Source: a virus
Length of the DNA: 41,112 bases
Strand: one strand, 5' to 3'
IMG/VR virus record: IMGVR_UViG_3300020202_000143
Location: 1 to 41,112 of that record
Positions 12,393-20,355 of the stretch are shown here, one piece after another. A model generated the notes under the pieces. That model was given only the letters and a program-made list of their open reading frames with translations, did no database searches and had not been told where the DNA came from. A program made the translations under genes and the position numbers. Numbering within the stretch: position 1 is the first letter of the stretch; every line of letters begins with the position of its first letter.

Positions 12393-13469
12393 CTATGCGG
12401 CGAGCAGCATGTCCGGGCTGACGGTGCTGCGCCCAACTTCCCCATAGATACGATGATAGGTAACGGCCGTGGCCGATCGCAGCGCGTGCCACCCGCCTCG
12501 AGCCGCATAGGCATCGCGTGCCGCAAGCGTGGGATGCTGGAGGACGATCATCCCCGAATGCTCTTTTTCCTCGAGGTGATGCCGGTGTCCGGTGTGGCAA
12601 TAACGCTTGGTCGTGCGCCCCCATGCCTCCGCAAACTGCGTGGCGAACATCAGGGGTAACTGGTCGTTCTTCTTCAGGTGGCCGTGATGGAAAGCCAGCA
12701 GGGTCTTGCCCCATTCAATCATGTAATAGGGCAAGGGTGAATGCTCGACCGTGACCCTCGGCTCGTCCTCATAGAGAGCGGCCATCATCTGCCGAAGCCA
12801 GACCGATGAAGCGAGGTCGTGGTTGCCCTCGGCCATGACGACGTGGACCCGCTCATGTTTCTGAAGCGCAAGGGTGATGACCCGGCGCAGCACGCGGATT
12901 GCGACCTCCACAACCTTGTCGAAGCGGCCGTCGCTGTCGAGCAGGTGGCCAGAGGTCGGAGTGACGGCGGAAAGCCCGTCGAAGTGCAGGAAGTCCCCAA
13001 GCTGGTTGACGATGCCGAGCGTGGCGTTGGGCGAACTGGCGATCATCTGCTGGTAGCAGCCGATCAGCGTTTGCTCTGCGATCTGGAGGTCCCAATCCGC
13101 CCCGCCCTCACGATGCCAGGCGAGAGCGCCAACGTGGCAGTCGGTGAGGGTGTAGACCGTCGCCAGTTCACCGTTGCCGGGTCTGGGCGCCTTGGTCGGG
13201 ACTACACGGGGAAGCTTGGCGGCCATGGCGGCATACGCCACCTGTCGGGCCTCTTCCTCCTTCTGCCGATCGAGGGAGGTTTTTTCCCATTCGGCAACGA
13301 TCTCACCATCCCGGTTGCGGAGGGTGGACCGTCCAGTGACGATGAACTGCGGGTCAGCCAGCCTGTCGAGACGGCTTTTCAGCGTCGTGACCGGGATCCC
13401 CAGCTCGCGGGCAGTAGCTGCCTTGTTCCCGCCGTTCCGCTCCAGCGCGGCCTTCAGTTCCTCTGTCAT
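12393..13469 (-). CDS. HTH-metallophosphoesterase (calcineurin-like)
   Basis: 358 residues from ATG 13469 (GGGGGG upstream). Residues about 2-40 are a Fis-like HTH (MTEELKAALERNGGNKAATA, ELGIPVTTLKSRLDRL). The remainder carries the metallophosphoesterase metal-binding set: TDCHVG, GDFLHF, GNHD, HHGH and GHRHH. Proteins of this type occur in many phage late regions with unknown substrate. The HTH suggests the enzyme is brought to DNA, so a nuclease or DNA-repair role is likely, but this is inference. It lies between structural and lysis genes. Confidence 0.8.
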   Translation of the reverse strand: MTEELKAALERNGGNKAATARELGIPVTTLKSRLDRLADPQFIVTGRSTLRNRDGEIVAEWEKTSLDRQKEEEARQVAYAAMAAKLPRVVPTKAPRPGNGELATVYTLTDCHVGALAWHREGGADWDLQIAEQTLIGCYQQMIASSPNATLGIVNQLGDFLHFDGLSAVTPTSGHLLDSDGRFDKVVEVAIRVLRRVITLALQKHERVHVVMAEGNHDLASSVWLRQMMAALYEDEPRVTVEHSPLPYYMIEWGKTLLAFHHGHLKKNDQLPLMFATQFAEAWGRTTKRYCHTGHRHHLEEKEHSGMIVLQHPTLAARDAYAARGGWHALRSATAVTYHRIYGEVGRSTVSPDMLLAA

Positions 13470-13644
13470 TGACCCCCCGGCCGCCGTTGTCGATCTTGGA
13501 AAGCAGCGCCAGCATGTCCTCCGGAAGAGGAGGCAGGGCGCGCTCGGTAAGTGTCCCGTCGAGCAGTGTCGCAAAGCATGCCGCGGTAAGCCGGTTGGCT
13601 GCATCGCAGACGGCCTGGGCGCTCTCGGTTCTAATGCACATCAT
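13354..13644 (-). CDS. Hypothetical protein overlapping the phosphoesterase start
   Basis: 96 residues if read to its stop. The start overlaps the end of the next upstream gene by four bases (ATGA). The first 58 residues look like a folded helical protein (ESAQAVCDAANRLTAACFAT, LPEDMLALLSKIDN). The last part lies in a 116-base overlap with the phosphoesterase gene and is low in complexity. Without it the stretch 13470-13641 would be empty, which supports it. Function unknown. Confidence 0.45.
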   Translation of the reverse strand: MMCIRTESAQAVCDAANRLTAACFATLLDGTLTERALPPLPEDMLALLSKIDNGGRGVNDRGTEGRAGAERREQGSYCPRAGDPGHDAEKPSRQAG

Positions 13645-13832
13645 GACCGACCCTGGATCACGGCGGACAGGGTGGCGAGTGAGGCTGCAAGCGCCTTGTC
13701 ACACTCCAGTCGGGCCTGGTCATAGGTCATGCGCCGTGCGTCCATTCGCTGCTCCCTCCAGATGAGATACGCAACGAACAGGCCCATCGGTCCGAACTGG
13801 CCGGCCAGGGCCAGGATTTCCCCCCCGCTCAT
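13641..13832 (-). CDS. Small membrane protein, second holin/antiholin candidate
   Basis: 63 residues: an N-terminal membrane segment (EILALAGQFGPMGLFVAYLI) followed by WREQRMDARRMTYDQARLEC and a helical tail. N-terminal anchor plus cytoplasmic amphipathic helix is common in small phage holin-associated proteins. It is the first gene after the fibre-type genes and before the lysis genes. Role inferred from position and topology. Confidence 0.5.
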   Translation of the reverse strand: MSGGEILALAGQFGPMGLFVAYLIWREQRMDARRMTYDQARLECDKALAASLATLSAVIQGRS

Positions 13833-13834
13833 GG

Positions 13835-14272
13835 TTATGGCTCCACGCTGGCAGTGAGGGTGATGGTGGCGGTGGCCAGAACGGTCAGGCTGACGGCATG
13901 GCGGATCTGGAACGTGGCCGTCGCCGTCTTGGAGCCGTTGGTGGCCCGAGAGACCGACCAGCTCCGCGTGGTGCCGAGGTTCAGCCAGCTTCCAGTGGTG
14001 CCGGTCGAGAAAGTGCCGGACGTGAGCGTGACCAGCACATCGTAATCGGAGGCCGTTCCGCTGGTCCAGGCGTAGGAGAGATAGGAGCCTGTCGAAACGC
14101 CAGTCGCCGTTCCCGTGCTGGCAAGCTGGAAGTTGGCATTGGCGACCGTGCCGATCTCATCGTCCGAATAGGTCGAGGAGTAGAGCGTGACTGCTCCACC
14201 ACCGCCACCGCCGGAACCTCCGGAGCTGGACGATCCCAAGGCGCCGGCTCGCCCGGCCATGCCCGGAAGCAT
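13835..14272 (-). CDS. Probable virion surface protein, Gly-rich start
   Basis: 145 residues. A Gly/Ser-rich start (residues about 10-27) is followed by a Thr/Ser/Ala-rich beta-sheet sequence without charged helices, typical of fibre or decoration domains. It overlaps the stop of the fibre gene at 14272 by one base and probably belongs to the same structure. No Cys, no signal. Not assigned to a family. Confidence 0.6.
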   Translation of the reverse strand: MLPGMAGRAGALGSSSSGGSGGGGGGAVTLYSSTYSDDEIGTVANANFQLASTGTATGVSTGSYLSYAWTSGTASDYDVLVTLTSGTFSTGTTGSWLNLGTTRSWSVSRATNGSKTATATFQIRHAVSLTVLATATITLTASVEP

Positions 14273-14919
14273 CAGGCGATGGCCTTGACGAGCGTGGCAT
14301 AGACCGACGTTGAGGAGATGACCTGATAGAACAGAATATCGACCGACCCGGCTGCGGTGGACAGAACCGGGTCCGTGCCGCCGGCAAACTTCCAGTTGGC
14401 GTCATAGGACAGCGTCCGGGTGCCCGTGCCGTCCTGGGTGATGACGATAGCGCCGGTCTGGCCGTTCTTGGTGTTCGTCGGGTTGGCGAGGGTGCGATTG
14501 CCCCCGAGCGTGACGGAGAAGTTGAACCCAGCTGACATGTCCACGGCGATGGTGGACGCGTCGGTGAGTGCCACATAGTCCGCAGCCGCCCACACCTGGT
14601 CCGTGCTGAGAACCTTGTCCGCGGTGTTGGCGCGGTATTCCGCTGCCGTGGTCTCTGGAAGAGTGGCGGACGAGCCCAGCCCGAGTGCTGTGCGGGCACC
14701 GGAGGCCGTCGTGGCTCCTGTGCCGCCATTGGCAATCCCCAGGCCAGCAGTGCCGGCGAGGAAGGTCTGGAGAGTGGAGCTGAAGGTCGATCGGCACAGC
14801 GCCATGATCGCACGCAGGGCATTGTCCACGTTTGCGGGACTCATGCCGGTGTTGACGTTGTATCCGCTGACAGAGGTGTTGCTGGCCTCGGTGGAGGACC
14901 AATCGAAAATGCTGGGCAT
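14272..14919 (-). CDS. Tail-fibre-like virion protein
   Basis: 215 residues. Contains the fibre-type repeat motif ANGGTGATTASGARTALGLG (about residues 63-82) found in many tail fibres and collagen-like adhesins. The rest is beta-rich: YVALTDASTIAVDMSAGFNF, then GGNRTLANPTNTKNGQTGAI. The end (ILFYQVISSTSVYATLVKAI) resembles the C-terminal strand of capping domains. A terminator lies upstream (14932-14959). Probably part of the host-contact apparatus, separate from the big tailspike at 30295. Confidence 0.65.
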   Translation of the reverse strand: MPSIFDWSSTEASNTSVSGYNVNTGMSPANVDNALRAIMALCRSTFSSTLQTFLAGTAGLGIANGGTGATTASGARTALGLGSSATLPETTAAEYRANTADKVLSTDQVWAAADYVALTDASTIAVDMSAGFNFSVTLGGNRTLANPTNTKNGQTGAIVITQDGTGTRTLSYDANWKFAGGTDPVLSTAAGSVDILFYQVISSTSVYATLVKAIA

Positions 14920-14931
14920 GGAGCCTCCACG

Positions 14932-14959
14932 AAAAAGGGCCCCGCTTTCACAGGGCCCC
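14932..14959 (-). terminator. Terminator between ejection and fibre genes
   Basis: On the minus strand GGGCCC (14958-14953) and GGGCCC (14942-14937) pair around a 10-base loop and are followed by a TTTTT run (14936-14932). It should reduce read-through from the ejection-protein genes into the fibre and lysis genes. Confidence 0.6.
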
Positions 14960-14980
14960 GTCTTGGGTTATGGACTAGGA

Positions 14981-15133
14981 ATGGAGCGAGAGCGGCGGTT
15001 AGAAGCGGCCCAGAATGCGGCCGATCGTATTCAGAAAGAGAACCGGACGGCGGTTATCTCCCTGATCTGCATCATTGCGGTCGGCATTGTCGTGGCCGGC
15101 GCCCTGCTCAAGCTCGGTTGGAACCTGCTGTGA
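14981..15133 (+). CDS. Small membrane peptide on the opposite strand
   Basis: 50 residues: a charged start (MERERRLEAAQNAADRIQKE), then one clear membrane segment (TAVISLICIIAVGIVVAGAL) and a short end. It fills a 216-base gap of the minus-strand late region on the plus strand and ends two bases before the convergent stop of the ejection-protein gene. AGGA precedes the ATG closely. It is a candidate cargo gene expressed independently of the late transcript. Confidence 0.55.
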   Translation: MERERRLEAAQNAADRIQKENRTAVISLICIIAVGIVVAGALLKLGWNLL

Positions 15134-15135
15134 CC

Positions 15136-17169
15136 CTATTCCTGCGGTCGCTGCACGTATCCAGACACGCCGCCGATCGCGCGGGCCCCCATCAGGCCTC
15201 CGCCCTGAACTCGTCTCCGGAAGGTCATGGCATTGAGCCGGCGAATGGCGGGATCACGAAGGGCGACGCGCATGGCTTCCTGGAGGAGGTCAGGGTCCGT
15301 GTTCGAGAGGAGCGCCGCCGCCTCCTCACGCGCGCGATTGCCGGAAGCCCCGGCCCCGAATCTGTTGGCATCCCGCAGGGCGTTGAGACCCGTGGCAACA
15401 AGTCCGGTCCAGCCGTTCTGACCGCCTCGTATCGCCTCACTCGCAATATCCTCAAGTAGCGAGCTGTCCTCGACCAAGGCGTCGTCTGCAAGTCGGGAGG
15501 CCGTTTGCGAGCCGGTGTTAACCGCCCTGTAGGTTTCTGCCGCTGCCGCCTCATCGCCCATTGTACTCATGAAACGTGGCAGGTTGGCGTTCCCGCTATG
15601 GACCATGCCGAGCGAACGCCTCTTTCGTTCGGTCCCAAGCAGGCCGAGAACCTTGTCGGCTGCATCGCCCTTGCGCTCAAGGGCCTCCGTCATCGCCCAC
15701 CGATGCCCCAAGGCGAACTGCTGCCGTTCGGCATCTGAAAGCCGCGCAACCATGCGGTCGATTTCCTCTGCGGAGGCATTCAGAGACTTCCGGCCGAGGT
15801 CCAGGGCCTCCCTCTCCCTCGCAGGGCCCTGATAGGCTTGGCGGGCCTTGGCGTAGCTCTCGGGATAAAGCCGATCGACCTCCGACACATAGTTCTGCCT
15901 AAGGTTGCTGATGGCTCGCCCGGACTCGTCCAGGTTGAGCTGACGAGTGACGGGGTCTCGATACCCTTCCACGATGTCGTCGAGACCTCGCTTCACATAG
16001 TCGAGCGTCTGGACCCCGGGGGTGTTCCGAAGAACAACCTCGCCTTGGTCGTCAAGGTCGAAGCCCAACACGTTCGGGTCGCGTCCCTCGTTTGCCGCAA
16101 TCGTGCGAGCCTTTGCCATCGCCTGCCGACCCGCTGGCGTGGATAGAAGAGCCTCTAGCTCGGGACTTGTTCTTCCGGGTTCTGCATACGCCTGCTCATA
16201 GAGGGGCCGCGCCGCACTCCGGGCCTGGCTGATCAGCGACTCACTCTGCTCGGCCGGATTGACGATGGGCCCCAAGTCACGGCTGATCGCTCCACGGATG
16301 CGCTCTCCTTGGCCGGCCTGTCGGTCCAGAACCGTCTCCCTGATCAGCGTCCGGGACTGTCCCGGCTTCCGCGCCAAGGCAGACGTGAGGCCCCTGAGAT
16401 TGTCTCCAAGGTCCATCAGGGCGAGAGGCGTTCCGTTGCTCCTTGCGTTCGTTAGACGCTCACCCGCCATACGCGGCAGGATGCGGTCCTCCTGCATGGC
16501 TCGGGCGACAAGCTCGCGCCCGATGCCGTTCTGGGGGCGCAGGTAATTCCTCGCCGCCGTGAATGGCTTCTGGGCGAGCTGTAGCGCCACGGGAAGCGCG
16601 GCACCGAAAAGCCCGCCGATGCCGGAGCCGATTGCTGCCCCGACAGTGCTTCCGCCAAAGCCCTCACCATAGTTAAAGCCGCCCGCCGCACCCAGTCCGG
16701 CGCCGATCTTCCCACCCTGCTTCACGATCTCCCCCAGGGAGCTTACGCGCGAGATGGCGCCTGCCGGAATGGTGGCGAGCGAACCCACCCCCTCCGTAAG
16801 AGCGGAAAGCCAAGGGTGCTGCTCTCTGGTCGCGTCGATCTTGTCACGCTCCCGGTCCCGCCATTGCGCATAGCTGCCCAGGGGGTCGAAGTCGGTTTCG
16901 CTGCTGAATGGCGCTTTGACGGCGTTGTAGAGAACGCCTGCGGCCCCGGCCAACTCATCCGACGCACCCAACGTGACGCCTTGGTCTACCGTCGATTGCA
17001 GGTCTGCCTTGGGGCGATTAACGACGTGCGGAGACGAGTCATACTTGCCAGGTGCCGCCTTGGAGAGGTAGTCCCGCGCGAAGGAGATGATCTGGTCATC
17101 ACTCGCGTTTTCGGGGCCCTCAACCTCATATTCATGCCCGTCCGGGGTCGTGATGCGATACTTGGCCAT
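15136..17169 (-). CDS. Large DNA-ejection / internal virion protein
   Basis: 677 residues. Starts with a small beta domain (YRITTPDGHEYEVEGPENAS then DDQIISFARDYL) common at the N-terminus of podophage internal proteins. A Gly/Ala-rich membrane-active stretch follows at about residues 125-195 (IGAGLGAAGGFNYGEGFGG and on), then a long helical, Arg/Ala-rich body without enzyme motifs. Size, composition and place after the connector and tail genes fit an ejected protein that helps DNA cross the envelope. GGAGG precedes the ATG. Confidence 0.7.
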   Translation of the reverse strand: MAKYRITTPDGHEYEVEGPENASDDQIISFARDYLSKAAPGKYDSSPHVVNRPKADLQSTVDQGVTLGASDELAGAAGVLYNAVKAPFSSETDFDPLGSYAQWRDRERDKIDATREQHPWLSALTEGVGSLATIPAGAISRVSSLGEIVKQGGKIGAGLGAAGGFNYGEGFGGSTVGAAIGSGIGGLFGAALPVALQLAQKPFTAARNYLRPQNGIGRELVARAMQEDRILPRMAGERLTNARSNGTPLALMDLGDNLRGLTSALARKPGQSRTLIRETVLDRQAGQGERIRGAISRDLGPIVNPAEQSESLISQARSAARPLYEQAYAEPGRTSPELEALLSTPAGRQAMAKARTIAANEGRDPNVLGFDLDDQGEVVLRNTPGVQTLDYVKRGLDDIVEGYRDPVTRQLNLDESGRAISNLRQNYVSEVDRLYPESYAKARQAYQGPAREREALDLGRKSLNASAEEIDRMVARLSDAERQQFALGHRWAMTEALERKGDAADKVLGLLGTERKRRSLGMVHSGNANLPRFMSTMGDEAAAAETYRAVNTGSQTASRLADDALVEDSSLLEDIASEAIRGGQNGWTGLVATGLNALRDANRFGAGASGNRAREEAAALLSNTDPDLLQEAMRVALRDPAIRRLNAMTFRRRVQGGGLMGARAIGGVSGYVQRPQE

Positions 17170-17697
17170 TCACTTGATCCTCCGGATGCTCCACCCCTTT
17201 GCGGGGGCGTTGCCGCCATATTTGTTGCGCTTGTCGCGGATCAGGGCTCGGATGTTGTTGATCCGCTCCTCGGTCTCGGAGTCTTGGGCGGAACCGGTCG
17301 GGATCAGGCTATCCAGCAGAGCCTGATCGCCTTCGGTCCACGAGCCTTCACCGGGCTCTCGGATCAGGGGCTTGAGAAGTGGGCGCATGCCGTTCCCTGC
17401 TGCGTCGAAACGCTTCCGGGCAGGCGTTGGTAGATACTCCAAGAGCGAACCCGGTCCCACACCCTTGAAGTCCTTCTTGTATAGCTCATCCAGCCGGTTG
17501 ATCTGGCGCTCGACGCTAACAAGATCGGCAAGGGAGTTGCGGTTGTTGATCTGCTGCTTGACCTCTGCCGAAGTAGGCTTCGCGGCTCCTGCAACCGTGC
17601 CAGCGTTGGTCCACTGACCGTTCCTGTAGATGAGGCGCTGTCCCGTCTTGGGGTTGGTCGCGGTTTGACCCTCTCGATATTCCATTGCTTCCCCCAA
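17170..17697 (-). CDS. Internal virion / ejection-associated protein
   Basis: 175 residues (an inner ATG at 17685 would give 171). Starts with YREGQTATNPKTGQRLIYRN then GQWTNAG, a short beta hairpin found in podophage internal proteins; the rest is helical and charged (SVERQINRLDELYKKDFKGV, then ETEERINNIRALIRDKRNKY). It abuts the large ejection protein gene with no gap. Role inferred from context. Confidence 0.6.
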   Translation of the reverse strand: MGEAMEYREGQTATNPKTGQRLIYRNGQWTNAGTVAGAAKPTSAEVKQQINNRNSLADLVSVERQINRLDELYKKDFKGVGPGSLLEYLPTPARKRFDAAGNGMRPLLKPLIREPGEGSWTEGDQALLDSLIPTGSAQDSETEERINNIRALIRDKRNKYGGNAPAKGWSIRRIK

Positions 17698-18726
17698 TCA
17701 GTCCAGAATGAAGCCACTTGGCAGCCGGGCCGACTTGCCCGCTGGAGCCGGCTTCGGAGCCCAGCGAGGCGCGGACGCGATCGGTATCCGCCTGCCCTGC
17801 TCGTCCACCTGTTCCGTGATGGTCTTGTCACCCTGTTGGTAGGTGATGATCCGCGGCATCGGCGGCTGAACCAGGCGCTGGCGCACAATCTCGGCCGCGT
17901 CCTCGTCGGACAGGCCGGGCTGCAACTGGCGCAGAAACCCGATGTCTCGCTGAAGGCTGGTCGGCTCCTCACTGACCGGCGCACTCCAGATAGGCTCCAC
18001 ACCGCCGCTCTGAGGATCTAGCCGGACGATGGAGTTACCGACCTGCTCCAGCTTGGGCAGCATCTTCTCCTGCCGTCGCGCTTCAAGCTCCGCAGCCCGC
18101 TGCTCCCGATCGAACCCCTGCTCCTCCCTGAGCCGGCGATGACCCGCAAGCATCTGCATGTTATGCTGGCCTACCGGATTGCCGCCGGCCGCAAGCCAGC
18201 CGTTAAGCCCATGGACCAGCGCCTCGGCAAGCGACATGCCGCTGTTGAAGATGCCGCCCTTGGGAAGCTTCACCGGCTTAATCGACTTCAGCGCATCGTC
18301 GTTCTGGTTGATGGCGATGGGCGTGTCCGGAAACTGGAGCGGCAAGTCCTCCAATGGGGCAGGCGGGGCCGGTTGCGGGGCGCTCATCCCGCCAATGGTC
18401 TTGCGCGGCTTCAGCACAGGCGATCCTCCCCTTGGGGCTGACGTGTCCACGCCATTGACCAGACCCGCGATGCCGCGCTGCCCGAAAAAGGGCACCTTGC
18501 CATAGCCGGGCTGTTCGACGTGGAGGTGGTCGCCCTCGTTCAATATCTTGGCATCGTTGCCGTAGTAGCGGCGAAGGTCCGCCATGCTCACGCCAACATG
18601 GTCAGAGGCGTCCCCGGTGAGGTGGCGGCTGTTGGGCACTCCGCCCACCTTCCGGTTGCCCAGATAGGTACGCCGGCCGCTCGTCATTCTCCCCGGAGCG
18701 CGGCGGGGATCCTCGAATCCGAGCAT
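17698..18726 (-). CDS. Virion protein with M15-type peptidase domain
   Basis: 342 residues. The N-terminal 75 residues show the M15 D-Ala-D-Ala peptidase pattern: [14 protein letters not shown] (His and Asp zinc ligands) and [13 protein letters not shown] (His-x-His). The middle is Pro-rich, then helical with a charged coiled coil ([20 protein letters not shown]). As part of the ejection gene cluster it is probably carried in the virion and opens peptidoglycan during DNA entry, distinct from the GH24 lysin used at exit. Confidence 0.7.
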   Translation of the reverse strand: MLGFEDPRRAPGRMTSGRRTYLGNRKVGGVPNSRHLTGDASDHVGVSMADLRRYYGNDAKILNEGDHLHVEQPGYGKVPFFGQRGIAGLVNGVDTSAPRGGSPVLKPRKTIGGMSAPQPAPPAPLEDLPLQFPDTPIAINQNDDALKSIKPVKLPKGGIFNSGMSLAEALVHGLNGWLAAGGNPVGQHNMQMLAGHRRLREEQGFDREQRAAELEARRQEKMLPKLEQVGNSIVRLDPQSGGVEPIWSAPVSEEPTSLQRDIGFLRQLQPGLSDEDAAEIVRQRLVQPPMPRIITYQQGDKTITEQVDEQGRRIPIASAPRWAPKPAPAGKSARLPSGFILD

Positions 18727-19593
18727 CTACAGCTTGTCCGGGATGATGGTCATGAAGCCACCGACCTCTGGCCCGAGAGCCCAGGGGCGAAGTGCGGCAA
18801 CGTCCTGCGCCATCGGCCCGCGGTGGCGACCCTCCGGCCCCATGCCCGGCTTGTAGCTGAACTCGTAAACGGGAAGGCCGTCGCCCTCGACCGCCACGAG
18901 GCTGATGTCCTCTTTCGCGCGGACGTCGCACATCATGTAAGCAGAGCCGATGCTTGCAGCAGCTCCAAGGGCCTGGCTTGCGAGACCCGGCCCCTTGTTC
19001 TTCTCGGTCGTCTTGCCGCCGTTGAACAGCGCCCCCAGGTTGTTGGCGAGGTTGTTGGCTCCGGTGTAGGGAATCTCCGCAGCAAGGCCGATCGGTGCCA
19101 GAGCAGCGCCCTGGTCAGCCTGCGAGGCACCTTCCGCCATGCCTGCCGCCTGACCCATGCGGTCCATCTCGGTCGCATAGTTCTGATACCGCAGACCCGA
19201 CTCCATGTCCGCCAGGCTGTCGGCCAGGACATCCGTGTGGGCGCCCGATCCGTAGCGACCCGCCAGGGAGAATTGCGAGTTAACCTGGTTCGTGATGTCC
19301 CCGCGGGAACGGGCGATCATCTGGTCCAGATAGGGGTTGCCCTGGAGATACTTGCCGCCAAGCACGTCAGCATTGAAACCCCGCGCAAGGCCGACGTTGC
19401 CGAGGCCGGACTTGAACTTGTCCATACCGAGGCCGGCCATCTCATTGGCCTTGCCGGTCAGGGCATCGAGGTTCGGCTGATACTGGTTGAACACGCCCTG
19501 GACGGAGCCCGCCGCCGCCTTGGCGTACGGCTTGGCCCACTTCTGGGCGCTGCCCGTCCTGCTCTTGCTACTCGATTTCGCTCCGCCGCCCAT
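18727..19593 (-). CDS. Ejection-cluster virion protein with S74-like C-terminus
   Basis: 288 residues. Residues 1-205 are Gly/Ala/Gln-rich and helical, with membrane-like stretches, as in phage internal proteins. The end, from residue about 219, matches the S74 intramolecular chaperone fold: CDVRAKEDISLVAVEG, LPVYEFSYKPGMG, EGRHRGPMAQDVAALRPWA. The autocleavage Ser of S74 is Cys here (CDVRAK) while the Lys is kept. Such domains normally trim trimeric fibres, so its place on an internal-type protein is notable. Confidence 0.7.
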   Translation of the reverse strand: MGGGAKSSSKSRTGSAQKWAKPYAKAAAGSVQGVFNQYQPNLDALTGKANEMAGLGMDKFKSGLGNVGLARGFNADVLGGKYLQGNPYLDQMIARSRGDITNQVNSQFSLAGRYGSGAHTDVLADSLADMESGLRYQNYATEMDRMGQAAGMAEGASQADQGAALAPIGLAAEIPYTGANNLANNLGALFNGGKTTEKNKGPGLASQALGAAASIGSAYMMCDVRAKEDISLVAVEGDGLPVYEFSYKPGMGPEGRHRGPMAQDVAALRPWALGPEVGGFMTIIPDKL

Positions 19594-19986
19594 TTACAAT
19601 TCCTTCTCGAACATCATTCGCCCTGCATCGTCAGTCCCGAGAGCGGTCCACCCAAAGCGCCGTGCAAAGCGCCCCCACCCCTTCCGCCCCCGCATGATCA
19701 GCCGATAGGCGCCGCAATCGCGCGCCCACGCACTGACCGTCCCGTCCAGCAGCCCCACCCACTCCTGCATGCGGGTGCCGCCAGCGAGCCTCAATTCTGC
19801 TTCGTCTCCTGGGAGAAGCCGGGTGATCGCCGCCGCGAACACGGTTGGCCCGTCGAACATGATCCACGCCACGTCACCGGGCTCGAACACATCAATGTCG
19901 CCAAGATCGGCCGCCGGCTGAAGCAGCGCGGCGATGCCGGGCCAGAGCGGGTGACTGTCCGCGTCCGGCAGGTAGGAGATTTGCAC
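19594..19986 (-). CDS. Phage protein with acyltransferase-like (GNAT-type) look
   Basis: 130 residues. The pattern DVAWIMFDGPTVFAAAITRL, RMQEWVGLLDG, RDCGAYRLIMRGRKGWGRFA then GWTALG resembles the small acetyltransferase-like proteins found between tail and ejection genes in many podophages; their function is not established. The GTG start at 19986 has its AGGAG almost touching it, which is unusually close. The next gene upstream stops three bases before. Confidence 0.5.
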   Translation of the reverse strand: MQISYLPDADSHPLWPGIAALLQPAADLGDIDVFEPGDVAWIMFDGPTVFAAAITRLLPGDEAELRLAGGTRMQEWVGLLDGTVSAWARDCGAYRLIMRGRKGWGRFARRFGWTALGTDDAGRMMFEKEL

Positions 19987-19989
19987 CTC

Positions 19990-20355
19990 CTAGATGCGAT
20001 ACCAGGTGGTGCCGTTGGACACGATCGTCATGCTGTCCCACTGCGCCGTGATCGAGCGGGTTGCTGCCCCGTCGATGGTCTCAGTCCCACTCCCGTCGAT
20101 CGTCACGGCATTGGCGGTGGCGTCCACCTTCTTGACCGTGAGGACGCGGTTGGTCGCCTCCAGGGCAGTGGGAAGGGTGATCGTCACCGGGCCCGACGTG
20201 GCATCCACGAGCTGGAGCTTGGTCTCGGCCGCAATGGTGATGGACGAGGTGGTCGAATTGACCGGAAACAGCCCCTGGAGCAGCGGGTTCAACGCCGCGG
20301 CCACCAGACGTTGGAACTCCAGAGGAGAAGCAACGCCTACGGGGATATAGCTCAC
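19990..20355 (-). CDS. Probable virion protein, beta-rich
   Basis: 121 residues from GTG 20355, which overlaps the TGA of the tail gene upstream; GGAGG stands nine bases before. Thr/Val-rich beta sequence (SSITIAAETKLQLVDATSGP, VTIDGSGTETIDGA, SITAQWDSMTIVSNGTTWYRI). The end resembles C-terminal strands of short fibre or decoration modules. Probably a tail-associated structural protein. Confidence 0.6.
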   Translation of the reverse strand: MSYIPVGVASPLEFQRLVAAALNPLLQGLFPVNSTTSSITIAAETKLQLVDATSGPVTITLPTALEATNRVLTVKKVDATANAVTIDGSGTETIDGAATRSITAQWDSMTIVSNGTTWYRI

